Of a stretch of 64,000 nucleotides of DNA, positions 37,901-50,375 are shown piece by piece. The notes beneath the pieces are model-generated. The model saw only the letters and a program-made list of their open reading frames with translations, searched no databases and was not told the origin of the DNA. The stretch is from Hansfordia pulvinata (Eukaryota; Ascomycota; Sordariomycetes; Xylariales). How positions within the stretch are numbered: position 1 is the stretch's first letter; each line of letters begins with the position of its first letter. The position numbers and the translations under genes were made by a program. The stretch spans positions 62,001-126,000 of the forward strand of contig BJKQ01000015.1 in assembly GCA_006538405.1 (NCBI GenBank), written 5' to 3'.

Positions 37901-38387
37901 GCCACTCGGCGAGAACGAGGCCCGAGAGGCTCGCAAGGTTTCGCCCTAATAACCTCGTCATGGATCCCCGCCTGCTTGCCCCATTCCTCCAGCCTGCGAG
38001 TCAGAGACCGGCGTCACGCCGCCCGCTCACGAGACGAGGCGAGTACGGACACTGACCGCATACGAGTGCTCCCACCTGCCCGCGCACGGCTCCCGTCCCC
38101 GTCGTGCACACAGCACGAGTACTCGCACGCGTCGCGATACGAGTTAGTCCCACACGCCGTCTACCTAATGAGAGGTATCTAAACGACCGAGCGCGCCCTC
38201 CACCCCTCTTGCGATGCGCTACAGATAGAATCTGGGTCTCGTCCCCTGCTCTCGGTCTTGCCTGGTCGCTGTTATGCACGGCACCTCTACGCGTACGAAG
38301 TACTCTTACTACTATGCACGCAGTGCCACCCTCCCCAACAGTCAAAGACTCGTGGACACTCACACCAAAAACCACGAACGGGGCACC

Positions 38388-38416
38388 ACACACCACACCA
38401 CACCACACCACACCTC
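38388..38416. repeat. CCACA pentanucleotide repeat
   Basis: A short array of ACACC/CCACA units in the gene desert, slightly degenerate at the right end. Confidence 0.8.
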
Positions 38417-40282
38417 ACCACGCGAGACTCATCAGTGAGGCGCCAGCCCGCCCCGCGGCTCCAGTGGCGGTGCACCTCAATTTCCGCCCTACTGCCACCA
38501 CCAGCGAGACATTGCCTGCGACGAAACGCCACCATGCCATATCCCATAATCGTACGCCATCAAGGCCTCGCGTGCACTCCTTGTCCGAGACGGCATCTGG
38601 ACCGCCGTTGTCTGTGCGCCTTGCCGCGCTGCGTATTCTCGCTCGCTGTGGCACCGCGGCACCATCCTGTCCTTGAGACGAGAGGGGGGCGCTGGGTTTG
38701 CTTGCATGGGTGATTTGCCGGGCCAGCCGCTGGTAGCAACTTTACCATGCATAACGAGGCAAGTCGGATTTGCGCGGCGACGATCAACAAGGAGAGGTAT
38801 CAAGCCAGATTAGATCCTCCCACTTTCCCTGCTGCATCAATTGTGGTACCCGGTCACGCCGTTGCCGCTGGCCAGCTAGCCAAGCCCTTGGAGTCGCCAT
38901 CCTCGAACCTCCCCTGCGAGCGAGTATGGGGCACGCGGTGCCGCTGCTGCGCTGGTCGTGGCGGCCTGCCAAGGGGCAACACCACTACGAGTACGTACCC
39001 GTAGACATGCGGGTACTACCACAGGTATCAGATTGGAGCCTACGGATACTCATACTCGTATGTAGCTCTCACATAGTGGGTAAGCTGAAAATCATGGCGG
39101 ATGGTCGAGTCGGGCAGCACACTAAACCATGTCCAGTCATATCTGGGCCCTTTCTACCTGCCCGTCAACAAGCACAAACGAGCACGCACGCTCACAGCCT
39201 CTCACCGCCTGCCTGCAGGTTCCTTTTCCTGGTACCGGCTGCACACGCCGCCGCTTGGTGCTGTTCGACCTCGAGCACTTGGGCCGGGCCACGCGGGGCC
39301 ATTCTCGTTTAATTCAACCGCTTCAACCTTACAGGGGAGTTGGTCAGCCAGGGTTTCGAAGGCCTTCGGGGCTCCCTGCCGCGCGCTGCTGCTATCCACG
39401 ACAGCACGAGGACCAGCCCCCTGCGAGCGGGCGGGACGAATACTTGGCGAGCATTCGGGCGCTCGTGCCTCGTACCGAGTGAGTAGCGTGACAAAATGCT
39501 GTCCCGTCAGCTCTCGCGCTTCGCCAGGTACGCGCAGGTATCATCGTATGTGATCCCGTGCCTTGAATCGAGGATGACCTTACATTGGATGCGACAAAAC
39601 GAGGTTGGTCTCTCCAGGAGGTCTTCCCCGGGGCCTGGTGGATCGGCTGCCCACCTCCACCCAACCGAACGCTCGCTACTACTCGTACTCCAACGACTGC
39701 CTGCGCCGTTCTGGGTGGGAAGGGAATGATGAGACTTTACCAACATTTGTTGGCAGTCATTTTCCGGGCCAGGAAACGATCAGGGCGACCAGCTCCGCCG
39801 GTGCGACTTCCCAGAGCCGAAGTAGGCAAATATCTCACCTTCAGCAGCACCCAGCATCCAGCATCCAGCACCCGGCCCCCACGTCTGCTAGTACGAGTAT
39901 CACCGGTATTTCCGCCGCAGAGAAGACAGCCGATCCCTGCGCTGTCGACGGCCAGACCCTCTCCACAGGTCTTGGGCACATTATGGGAGCCTATGCTTGC
40001 ACTCCAGCGCCAGGGATGACACAAACATGGGCGGAATGCTCGCAGGCGAGTCCAAATCTCCAAGGAACGTTTGTGGTTGTGTGGCCACCACGACCGACCG
40101 AGATGCTGAACTGAAGACGCCACCAATGATGAACGTCTCAGATAGACTTCATCGTATACCCACTGAAGCGACTGACAAGGGATCTTTCAGGCACTCGCAC
40201 ACGCACGAGCATGACTCTGCTGCATGTCTATGACTGGGAGTACTCCGTGTATGTGTGGGGCACTCCCTGGCTGCATGCAACT

Positions 40283-40300
40283 GGTACTCGTACGAGTACC
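40283..40300. repeat. 18-bp palindrome GGTACTCGTACGAGTACC
   Basis: Longest perfect member of the dispersed palindromic motif family that I found in the window. Confidence 0.95.
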
Positions 40301-40972
40301 TCCTTGGAGTCGATAATTGCGAGCAGTCTCTTCTGTCTATGTGCCTAATCAAATATTAACCAACCGCAGAGTTCGGCTTACCACAACTCTATCAAACGCA
40401 CCCAGGCTACGCGATTCGCAGACCACGAACGGCACACAACTTATTACTGGACTTGTCTGCTGACACTGTCCCGCAACGGGGAGGTCTGAGGTGACTCAGA
40501 AGATTATCGGATTGCGTCGCTATTCTTCTTGACGACTGGCGGCGCAAAGAGCCATGCGCCCGGCCGGCCGGACTACCAATGCACGCGCTTACGAGTACTC
40601 CACGACAGGCATGCCCCGTAACCCCCATCCATGTCTCTGCACAACCCCGTTTGAGAGCGATGCTTGCATCGGTGAGGTTTCTGGCGGCACCTACAATTCT
40701 CTCAACCACGGAGACTCTTGAGTATGTACTCGCATTCAAGGATAGAGCGTGAGAGCACGTACGAGTATCCGTCAATGGTCACGACAACTCGCACAGATCT
40801 GAGTGATCGGCAAGCCGCGGCATCACGCCCTGGTCTCCGAAAAGACAACCCCGGCAACTTGCCACGATTGAGAGCGGCGCCGCTCATCATCATCATCATC
40901 ATCATCAGTGCTCGCCGTCACCAACGCCACGGAGACGGCGGGCTAGTGCAGCGCAAAGCCGTCTCATTCCAG

Positions 40973-40989
40973 CCCCCCCCCCCCCCCCT

Positions 40990-41067
<78 letters not shown>
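40973..41067. repeat. Composite C16-(CA)n-(GA)n tract
   Basis: A C run (40973-40988), a short T tract, a long CA run to about 41036, and a GA run to about 41067 lie next to each other, giving about 95 bp of simple sequence. Confidence 0.95.
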
Positions 41068-41068
<1 letters not shown>

Positions 41069-42456
41069 CGCCGGGCCTGGGCAGTTCATCAGAGCATGTG
41101 GCAGGCAGTGCAGGGACGCGTGTGGGAGGCAGTCCAACTTGCAGTCGACTTCATGCCTTGGATTCTGGCAGGGTGCGAGTAATGAAACAAGGGATATTGG
41201 ATCGAATCGAAGCCCACGGTTGTACGGGTACTCGTACCTCTGGGGCTGGGACCGCGACAGGGTGTCAGGGTCGCATCCGATCCGTCGTGTCGTGGCTGAG
41301 GCGCCGCCCCCGGCTGGACCTGGACGACGCCGGCGGCGCTGGGCGAGTGCTGAGCCAGCCAATGTGCAGCCTTGCAGTCATCCATCCCTCGCCGATCGGC
41401 ATGGGATAAGACGGCGGGCCGTTCTTGGTGCCATCCATGCCGCCTTCTTCTCGCCTTCTTGTTACACTCTGCGCTTTCGCCCTCCTCGCACCCCCTTGCC
41501 AGACCGAGCCGAACCTAACCCGGCCAACACGACTGGGCTGGCGATGACGACCGCAACACTGATGACGAGGTCGCCTGGAGTTGGCTGGCAGCACACGCAA
41601 AGGCCCAGGCCCGGCGCGAGGATTATGCAGCGTCCCTCTCCTTTGCTACGGCGAACGGACGCATGGCTATCGGCAGGCTCATTGACGGGCACGCAGCGTT
41701 GCCGGTCTTGCTCAGGATGCTCCCCGTCTCCGCCGTTTCATGCGTTCCGCGCACCTACGACCCATCACTCCCCGTAGTACGTTCAACCTGCCACCGTCTG
41801 CTGCGCCCGAGCTGCACGGCAGCGGCATCACGGCAACAGGAGCCACCCGGGTCTGCGACTATCCGCGGAGCATCGCAGCGCTTGACGGGGACTACTCGTG
41901 CTTGCGTCTCGCCACCATCCAACCAACCGCACACCTAACTCGATACGATCCCTTCCAGGGGTGGGGGAATCATCTCAGGGCGCTTCGCCCCCCCTCCTCT
42001 TAGGGCTGACAGATAGTCGCCAGCTCGCACGTTCCTTGGGGTCTTCACCGTCGGAAGGACGGCGCGCTTTACTTGACGGCGTCGGCGCTCGGGGTGGAGG
42101 AAATTCCCAGCCCTTTTTTAGGAATGCGTAGCCGACGCTTCTTGGCCCTGGGTCCAGAATGGAGTGCCACCAGCACTTTTAGCCCCGGGGACTTTGAAAG
42201 CCCGCCACCTGCCAGTTCTTGTTTCTGCAAGCCTGCTCTATTCTTCCACTGCCGTCCCTCGACGGGGTGGCATTAGCTGGCAGGCTGACCAAGAAGGAAG
42301 GCCTCTGCAGACGGCTTGCGAGCGGTTCCGGGCTGATGCTGATGAGAGAGAGCAACGATCCACCACCACCATCAATCTCGCCATCCTGTCATGGGCAATA
42401 GCATGAGAGGGTCGGGGATACAGTTCGCTTTCCAGCAGGAGTGGGGTTTTCTTCTG

Positions 42457-42476
42457 CCCCCCCCCCCCCCCCCCCC
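42457..42476. repeat. C20 homopolymer
   Basis: Twenty consecutive C on the plus strand, followed by further C/T-rich sequence. Confidence 0.9.
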
Positions 42477-43837
42477 TTCCCCCTCCCCTCCTTTTCCACT
42501 CTTCCCGAATTCTCATACGCGCTGGAACTCCACATGGACTGAATATCCCGAAAGGCGAATCTATTCCCAGCGTCTTCCAGCTCGATTACTCAGGCAACCG
42601 CCATCCTACGCGCCCTCAACCCAAGTCACAGATGGCAAGTATATTTTGACTCTGGATCTTTTTTTAGTCCGTTTTCTTCTCATCATTCACCCTTTGTGGT
42701 GATTGACTTCGGGCGCTCAGCTTTGGGCCTTTTGCTGTTTGTACGGGCAGTCCTGATAGAACCCCGAACAACAAGGGCAGCGGCGGTTATTTGGGTCTGT
42801 CTTTTTTCTTTTTCTTTTTCTTTTTCTTTTCTTGCAGACCGCCGACCCGGAGCGGAGCCACCGGTGCCTGGCTTTCGCCGTCCCCTTACATCTGGGGCAA
42901 CCAAAACACAATTCTTGGAATTTTGCCCGCCCGTCACTCCCACGACTCCGAAGCGCAAGGCTGAGCAGCGAAACAGGGCGCCCGCTCCTAGCGAGTTCCT
43001 CCCCCACCCAACTGTTCGTCTATTTGCGCCATGATTGCTTGACCGAGCCGGCGCCGCCGCCGGTCTCCGCCGTTCGGATCTTGTGTGGATGTACGAGTAA
43101 AGGGATGTCGGTTTTCGTTTTGCTTCTGGTACCTTGCTGTCTATTTTTCTTTCTTCCTTTCCCTTTCCCTCTCTTACTGCCTCCTTGTCTTCTCCAGCGA
43201 CGAGACCAATCCCAAGACACGCAGATGGGGTCGAGCCGACCTGCCGGAAATGCACGCCAATCCTCTCCTGTTGGCATTGTTTATTATTAGTTGTAGCCCG
43301 GGCCTGTGTGGCTGAACCGCCCATTCTCGATCCGTCCACCTGCACACACACGCGCGCGCGCGCATGTTCCCTATTCCTCGAGGGAGACAGCCCGCGGCAC
43401 AGGTGGCTGACATCATGCACGAGGGTTCGGCATGGTGATCATGATGATGGGGATGAAGGTGACGATAGGGGGTGGGCTTCTGGGTGTGAAGCGAGTGATC
43501 CCGGGACACCTGCCCGCCCACCTTTCATCGAGTCTCACATCCGTGGTCCCAGCAGCTGCTGACGACGCGAGTACTCTCTTACGAGGAACAGGACGTTCCA
43601 GGCATACCGTTCCAGGAGTCTGGATTTTGCACCCCTCGTTCGCGGCAGGCCTCCACGGAGACGAGAGAGAACGAGACTCACCCGCCCGCTTGCTCGTGAG
43701 GCAGTGTGCCGGGTACCACAAAGAGGTAGGTACGAGTAGGTTATTGTTGATTGCGGCTTCAGAGGCTTCTCCAAGTCATACCCGTGGACTCGAGCCTTCT
43801 TTCCCCTCTCTACTTGCCTCCTTCCTCGCCTCTGGCT

Positions 43838-43855
43838 CCTCTCTCTCTCTCTTCT

Positions 43856-43894
<39 letters not shown>

Positions 43895-43925
43895 TCTCTC
43901 CCTAGCTCTCTTCTTCTTCTCTTCT
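43838..43925. repeat. Polypyrimidine (CT)n tract
   Basis: About 90 nt of almost pure C/T with a central CT dinucleotide run on the plus strand. Confidence 0.9.
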
Positions 43926-45457
43926 CATGTTTCCACTATTGGAGCTCCTCGAGAAAGGGGAAAAGAGGGGAAGGGGTCGGCGGTCCGGTCGGTCATGTGC
44001 CGCCGGTTGCGCTCTCTGTGCGCCCCGTGCCGTGCCAATGCGTGATATCCCATCCTGTGGGTGCAGGTGGGGTCGGAGAGTATTGTATTGGCGTCGTCCC
44101 TGTGGCGAATACAGCAACTTGTATTGAGTTGGCCAGGGCTGAAGACTCAACAGATGGACTACGAATTAGGTACTCCGTACTCAAGGCACTCGTACGTCAA
44201 GTACATGTACGTGCTGGCCTCAGTACTGCGCCATCAGAGAAGGACGTACACCGTGCCGCACACACCACGAAACTACATCCAGTATGTAGGCCACCACCAA
44301 CGTGCACGTACCTTTGGAAGATATCTTGGAGAATACGAGTGAAGATACTTCTGCTCCGCGTACTCATACTCGTAGACATTGAAGTAGTACGGCAACACAT
44401 CCAATAATGCCCAGGGCTACGCGTACCTCACGAGAAGCCTCTCATTCCCCCGGGGCCAAAGCTTCAATGCGACACTTGACTCGCGGTGTCGGGGTGGGTG
44501 TGGACTCGCAGGTCTTTTACTTACAACTTGCTACAGTTACGGAGTCTTCCATGTCATGATTACCACGGCCGTTATTATTAGCTTACGAGGGGTCGAGCCG
44601 GGCCATGGTTCAAGGAGCTTGGAAATTCACGCGCAAGGGTGGGATCAACCAGCTAGCTGCACTGCACCGTGGATAGAATACTCGTACTGCAGGAGCCCGC
44701 TATCCGGGACCGACACACGGGGGCGATTCCAGTAGGTGGTAGGTGGGGAGGCTCCGCAGAAGACAAGCGAGAGATACGAGTACCTGGTAATCCCGTAGAG
44801 GCCATTGCGGTGCAACTGCCTGCTGCAATCCAAGCGCACCTTCCTTTCAGAAATAGATGGTCCTCGAATGCTCGCACCCCGAGATCAGCCCGGTACCTGT
44901 GTTCAGGTACATGGGTATCTAGGTACTCGCACTTAGGTACGGGGGGCCCTGACCTACTCGTACGACCAGGTTGTCAGGTACGTTCTATTGGATACCTACC
45001 CAAGCGCAGATAGCTGTCGACAGAAGCTAAGTTAGGAGATACGAGTACAAGATGTCACTAGGGGTGGGCATTCTCCATCCTACCATTGTCCTCCTCCTCC
45101 TCCCCACACTACCACCACTCTGACTTCTAAGGCACCTTAGGTAGGTACGGAGTACTACACGTACTCGTACCCTATGAGACGACCTATTGACGCCCACACA
45201 CACCAAACCAACGACCACGACGACGACCGTCCATCCCTTGACGTCCTCTCACCCTCCCGTCACCCCCTCGCACACCCCGCCGACCCCTCCTCCCCTGCAT
45301 CCACGAGCATGGCATCCGAATTGTGCTCCGCCCCCCCCTTCGAGTACTCGCACACACGAGGGCCGCCTGCCGGGCACCCCCATACGACATGGAGTACCCG
45401 TAAGCCTGGGTGGTCTCCACCGACGGCACCAGCCAGCCCACGCTTCCCAGACACTCG

Positions 45458-45482
45458 CCAGCCAGCCAGCCAGCCAGCCAGC
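45458..45482. repeat. (CCAG)n tetranucleotide repeat
   Basis: About six CCAG units in non-coding DNA. A second array of the same unit lies at about 46381-46401, and a TGCC array lies between them. Confidence 0.9.
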
Positions 45483-45650
45483 ATACGATTCCACCGAGGA
45501 CCAACCAACCTGCCTGCATCGTCCTCGTCGCCACGGCAGCACACGAGGCGCCGCTCCACGCGCCGCTCAGCTCCAACTACGACTCGTCATTCGACCACCC
45601 CCCGTCTTGGAGCCGCCCAGGTTTACTTTACTAGTCTGCGAGTGCTGGAA

Positions 45651-45652
45651 TG

Positions 45653-45688
<36 letters not shown>
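45651..45688. repeat. (TGCC)n tetranucleotide repeat
   Basis: More than nine uninterrupted TGCC units. Confidence 0.95.
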
Positions 45689-46557
45689 ACCGGCTAGGCC
45701 AGTAGGCGTGATACAGTTACTTGGGTGTCAAGCGGGCAGCCGAGGTGCTTGTGTCACACAGCACCACCGACTGGCTTGACTGGGATGCGTGAGGAGGTAC
45801 GAGTACCCATTCATCCATTCATCACGGTGTACATTACTGCCCATCGCGCGGATACTCGTACTCGTGCCTTGTCTCTCCGCCAGCCGACTCGAGTTGCCCA
45901 CGACTGCGGCCCACGACACTCTCACACACACTCTCACACACACACACACACACACAAGTCGCAACACTAACAAACACAACGGAGCCACCGCAATCAACCG
46001 TCAATGCCTGCTCAACCCCCTCTCCGCCCACCCGCCCGCATGTTGCTGGCTGCCACGCCGCCCTGGTCGCCCTGATGGGCTGCAGACATGGCAAACCCAG
46101 CGGTTGTCTCGGCTTGGCCCCCTCTTCCAGTTATGGACCCAGTACCGTACCAGTGCCGGTGGTCAGTGGTGGGATAGGAGTTCAGGGCACGACGCCAGCG
46201 AGACACGACCAGTCGAGACACACATAGTCTCGTACGAGTACATGGTCGCAGCGCTCTGGTGGATGGATGCCTGGTGACCAACCCCAAGGTACCTCCTAAC
46301 GAGTCCTCTTGCGGACAAGCATGGATTGGATGAATCCATTCGACACAAAACAGACCCCCCTCGGCCGTGCGACGACTCCGCCAGCCAGCCAGCCAGCCAG
46401 CCAACTTGCCTCTTTCTCATCCCCCCTCGCCATCCATGCTATCCACCGCATGCTCGTCCTGTTTATGCTGCGCGACCCCTGACGCCCAAAGCCCGACGAC
46501 TGACGATTGACCATGAACGACCGACTGCTCCACCACCCTCGCCCTCGCGGCGCCTCC

Positions 46558-48458
46558 TCACGCCTCGTCATCTCCAAACGCTGCCATCACGTCGGCTCCC
46601 ACGCCAGCAAATCCGTCGCGTTGCACCTTGCATGTCGCAAGCTGCACCGCAAACCTCAGCCCCTTGGGCCCGTCCCAGTCTCGCCCATGGCACGTTAGCG
46701 CAAACAGCGCGCCCGCTATGAATGTATCACCTGCGCCCACCGAGCTAATCGATGTTGGCCGTGATTCTCGTCATTAGCCCGCCTCGTTCTAGATCGCCCG
46801 CCCTCGTGCGTCTGTGCATTTCCCTCTCTCTCCCCCTCACTCGGGGAAAGCCCCTCAGGGCGGTCTGCCCCTCCCTCCTCACTGGATGGGGCACAGCACT
46901 GGGCGCTGCAACTTACTCGACTGCCACCACCGCCTGCCCCGACGCTGTCGCTGGCCAAGACATGGTCTTCCCCGTCTGCCTGCAAAGGCCCCATGCCCCT
47001 TGGGCTCCCCATGTGCACAAGAGGAGCCGCCTGCATCCGGTCAGCCAGCAACACTAATAACACCACCACCACCAACCTCACCAGCCGCGACTCGTCTCGC
47101 CGCCGCCGCCGCCGTCTCCGCCCGCTGCTTTTCCTTGACAAGGGCAGCCGATCGTTCATGAAAGGTATGGTATGACCCACGCTATTCGGGCCACCCCCGA
47201 CTGGGCTCTGAGGCACTGCTCCGCGTCTCGGTAGCCCTGGGCCTGCATTTTGTATCAGCACACCGACTCTGCCAGCGCCGCCGTCGTCGTCGTCATCGTC
47301 ACCACCCACTACCCCTGCTGCTGCTGCTGCTGGGACGGGCCAGGAGCCGATGATTGGGCTTACCTCTGCCCAGCTTCGCGAATAGAAGACGACGTCCGCC
47401 TCTGCCGCCAGCTCCTCCAGCCCTGGCCGGCCCGGCTTCTCGACCTCGACGCTGATCCGGACGTGGGGGCTGCGGCGTCTCAGGTGCTGAATACACCGCA
47501 GCGTCGTCTCGGGCATGCGCCCCTAGCCACCGCGCAAGCCGTGTCAGTAATAGAAGGAGCCCGGTCCGATGTTGGCTCCGCGCGCGAACCCCGTATGTAC
47601 GGGGTCACCCCCCTTTCCCTTGGATCGTCACGTTTTTCATGCGGATGGTCGTACCTCAAAGTGGAACCAGACAGGCTCGCCCTCATCCTCGCTTTGGCCG
47701 CCGCCCTCGCTTTGGTCGCCGCCCTCGCTTTGGTCGCCGCCCTCGCTTTGGCCGCCGCCCTCGCTTTGGTCGCCGCCCTCGCTTCCGCCGCGGATGTGGC
47801 CACCGCCGCCGATCGCATCTGCGGCCCTTGCGAACTCGTCAACCGTCATCTCGGCCAGGTCGTTGTAGTTGACCAGTGTGCGACTGCCCGAGGCCCCGCT
47901 CCGTATGATGTAACTGCTCGCCGCCTCGGAGCGGTCTGGCCGGTAGATGCAGTGGGAGCAGTCGACGACGGGGGAGCCTGCACCGAACGAGGCCCGGATC
48001 CTCTTGCTGGCCTCGGAGTCTTGGTGGGGCAGGCATGAAATCAGGTAGGTGAGATGGTCATGGCCGGGATGCCACTGCAACAGCTGCTGCAGCACCTCGA
48101 GGGTGTTGGGGCAGTTGCCGCCACGGCGGACCTGCAGGCTGGTCGCACGCAGCTTTTCGTCTTCTTCTGGGTAGTGAGGTACGCTGCAGTCGGTCAGCCT
48201 CCGTCCGTCGGGCCACGGCTGTAAGGTTCACGGGATGGTCCCCAGAAGAGGAGAGGCTTCGCAGGTTAAAGGAAGGGCTGTGACCCCTTGCGAGACCCCT
48301 CCGACTCTGGCTCCGACTCTGGCTCCGACTCTGGCTCCGACTCTGGCTCCGACTCTGGCTCCGACTCTGGCTCCGACTCTGGCTCCGACTCTGGCTCTGA
48401 CTCTGACTTGCCTGAGGATAGTGTCGAGATAGCACGCCCCGACACAAGCGAGCTTCAT
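46558..48458 (-). CDS. pfkB-family carbohydrate kinase (ketohexokinase-like)
   Basis: Six exons on the minus strand, all phases consistent: 48412-48458, 47655-48183, 47364-47522, 47181-47242, 46917-47030 and 46558-46744; 365 residues. It opens MKLACVGACYLDTILSVP, has the pfkB glycine motif RRGGNCPNTLEVLQQ (about 35-49), WFHFEGRMPETT (about 188), a CTWGAQGA strand, and the C-terminal signature DSVGAGDTFIAGALFA with catalytic Asp310. The family phosphorylates sugars or nucleosides; the best fit is the ketohexokinase-like fungal group, but the substrate is not determinable. Intron 1 begins GCAAGT, a GC-AG intron, and holds a 12-bp minisatellite. The others begin GTACGA, GTAAGC, GTGGGT and GTAAGT. 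Exon 2 carries an in-frame 18-bp repeat insertion (about residues 141-185). The exon 4 donor is the least certain. It is an isolated gene in an otherwise empty region. Confidence 0.9.
47688..47785 (-). repeat. 18-bp coding minisatellite in the pfkB kinase
   Basis: About five copies of an 18-bp unit within exon 2, encoding alternating SEGGDQ/SEGGGQ hexapeptides on the minus strand. Being a multiple of three, length changes keep the frame. It lies in a loop between the conserved DEFARAADAI and WFHFE segments. Confidence 0.9.
48301..48408. repeat. 12-bp intronic minisatellite (nine units)
   Basis: Eight perfect CCGACTCTGGCT units (48301-48396) and a diverged ninth. The array is inside intron 1 of the pfkB kinase (48184-48411) and reaches to within a few bases of the GC donor. 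Confidence 0.92.
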
Positions 48459-50375
48459 GGCGGCCGGCCGACGGGCCCAGCCAGCGAGGTCGTCGGTATG
48501 TGTTATGTGATGCTTGGCCGACTGCGGCTGTCCTTGCTGTACCTACCTTAGGTAGGTCTTGACTGTAAAGTAACGGGAGACGAAACGTGCGAGACTGAGG
48601 TGCCAGGCAGGCCTGGCCTACATGTACCTTGGGTAAAAGAGGTACCGTTTGCTCGGCTGCCGACCGGGCGTACAAGTACTCGTACTTGGTGCACAGTCGT
48701 CGCAGGGGCAGGGGTGTGTGAGGCGGCTTAGGTACTCGTACGTGTTGTTTGCTTGTGGTGCCAGTGGCCGGCAATCATTCCGACAGGTGTGCAGTGCAGA
48801 GGAGAGGCGTTTGTTGAATGGACGCGTGCTCGCAAGAGGGGGAAGAGGTTGCCCTGCATGGGAGGCCTATGTACAAGCGGCGAGTACCTACATAGAGGTA
48901 AGGATGTAGGTATGCGCCAATATGAGTACCCCGTCGAGGGATACTCGTACATACATGTAGGTCAGAATGCCACCGCATTTTTGGGTCGGGGCACAGAGAC
49001 TCCCGTCGACATCGATGGGCGACGTCCCTGGTATACGGCGGATTGCTCGGATCGGGGAACACGCCTCGTCCCCTTTCTTGTTCTTGTTCGACGTACAGCC
49101 AGCAGCCAAGGTGAGTCGAGCACGGTTCCGGCTTCCCACCTGTCATGTCACGTTGTCTGAGCCTTGTTCCCACACGGGGCCCCCTGCGCTCGCCTGTGCC
49201 GCGGCCCGACATATGAGATGCTTCGCCTGTTCTTCCACTCTGTGTAACGAAGGCGGCAAACCACACGCGGGACGGGCTTGTGTGAGGCATGGCCCGCTAC
49301 GCGTACTCGCCTCACTTGGAATCAGACTTGTTTGCTCGACCAGCCAGCCACCCTGTCCGCGAGAACCGTCATCAGGCCCAGCCCGACGGACGACGTCTCC
49401 GCGTCTGCGTTCCTGTCCAGTCTTCTATCTCTCTTTTCTCTCTTTCATCGTGCCTGACTGTGTGTTGAAGTCATCTTCCCCTGATACGTACCTTTTTCAA
49501 CTGGGCTCCGTGGGAGTCTCTAGCGCATCACCCAAGTTGTATCGATTGCAAAGTCTGTCTCGTCATCCGTGTCGGCTTCCTGATCCTCTTTTGGTGAGGC
49601 CTGATTCCCCTTTCCCGGAGTGACCCCACAGTCGTGTTCTTCTCGCGCCAGCTTCATCGCGGCTTCTCCGATCCTGTGACTACAGTAAGGTGAGGTAAGT
49701 CCCCAGAGAGTCTCAGAGAGATGGCTGTCTGCGTTGCAAGATATCGCAAAGCTCGGACGCCATGGCCTCTAGGATGTCCAGCCTGGCGCTGTCTCCCTCG
49801 TGATTTTTGCGCAATTCTTCCTTGCTTCCAACTGTTTCCCCACCAGAGCTGCCACAACTGTGCCGACTCCTGGAAGTATGTCAGGCGCGGGCCCGAGCCT
49901 TGGGATACGAATCACAGTATCACTGTCAACCCGTGCTGAGGGTCACTTTGAATGATCCAACCCTTTCTAAGTGGTTTCTGGGTAGGAGCGCTCCGGCATT
50001 CAGAGGGGTCCGCCCCGGAAGAGAGGCGAAGCAGCAACAGTAACACGAGTCTCTGGTAGATAGCCCGAGGGGCGCCTCAGGCAATGCTGCGACGTGAGGC
50101 TGCCTCTGCCCGGTTTTACTCCGTGGACGAGCTTCGCAGCAACAACTCGAGCTGCCGAAATGCCGTGATCGATATTGATAGAATGCAATGAGATCGACAC
50201 GCTGTTCCGGATGCCGAATGACTCTGTCACCGCCGTGTCCGGTCGGGGCTGCTGACTTGATCGGTGTCATGCCTTGGCCATAAGGAATTCTCATGTCCCG
50301 AGATCCAACTTCGTAGGTATGCATATCTCGCGGCGTCCGCATGCAAAGGCAAGTGGCGATGGATTGAGTTCCCTA

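Larger units (their letters stand above)
24509..46557. other. 22-kb gene desert
   Basis: After the probable promoter (about 24509-25200) I find no gene over roughly 21 kb. No open frame shows a recognisable domain, and I could not build any chain of exons. Composition is not AT-rich, so it is not a typical RIP-decayed isochore, and no transposase or reverse transcriptase fragment was recognised. It is dense in TACGAG/CTCGTA palindromic motifs, TACCTACC blocks, G or C runs of 16-20, dinucleotide and tetranucleotide repeats, and GTACGGAGTAC-type motifs. Unannotated non-coding RNA genes cannot be excluded by eye. Confidence 0.55.

Noticed and set aside
42683..43420. 245-residue minus-strand open frame in the desert
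   Set aside because: Low-complexity, Lys/Arg/Glu tract from CT-rich DNA; no domain, splice logic or conserved segment.
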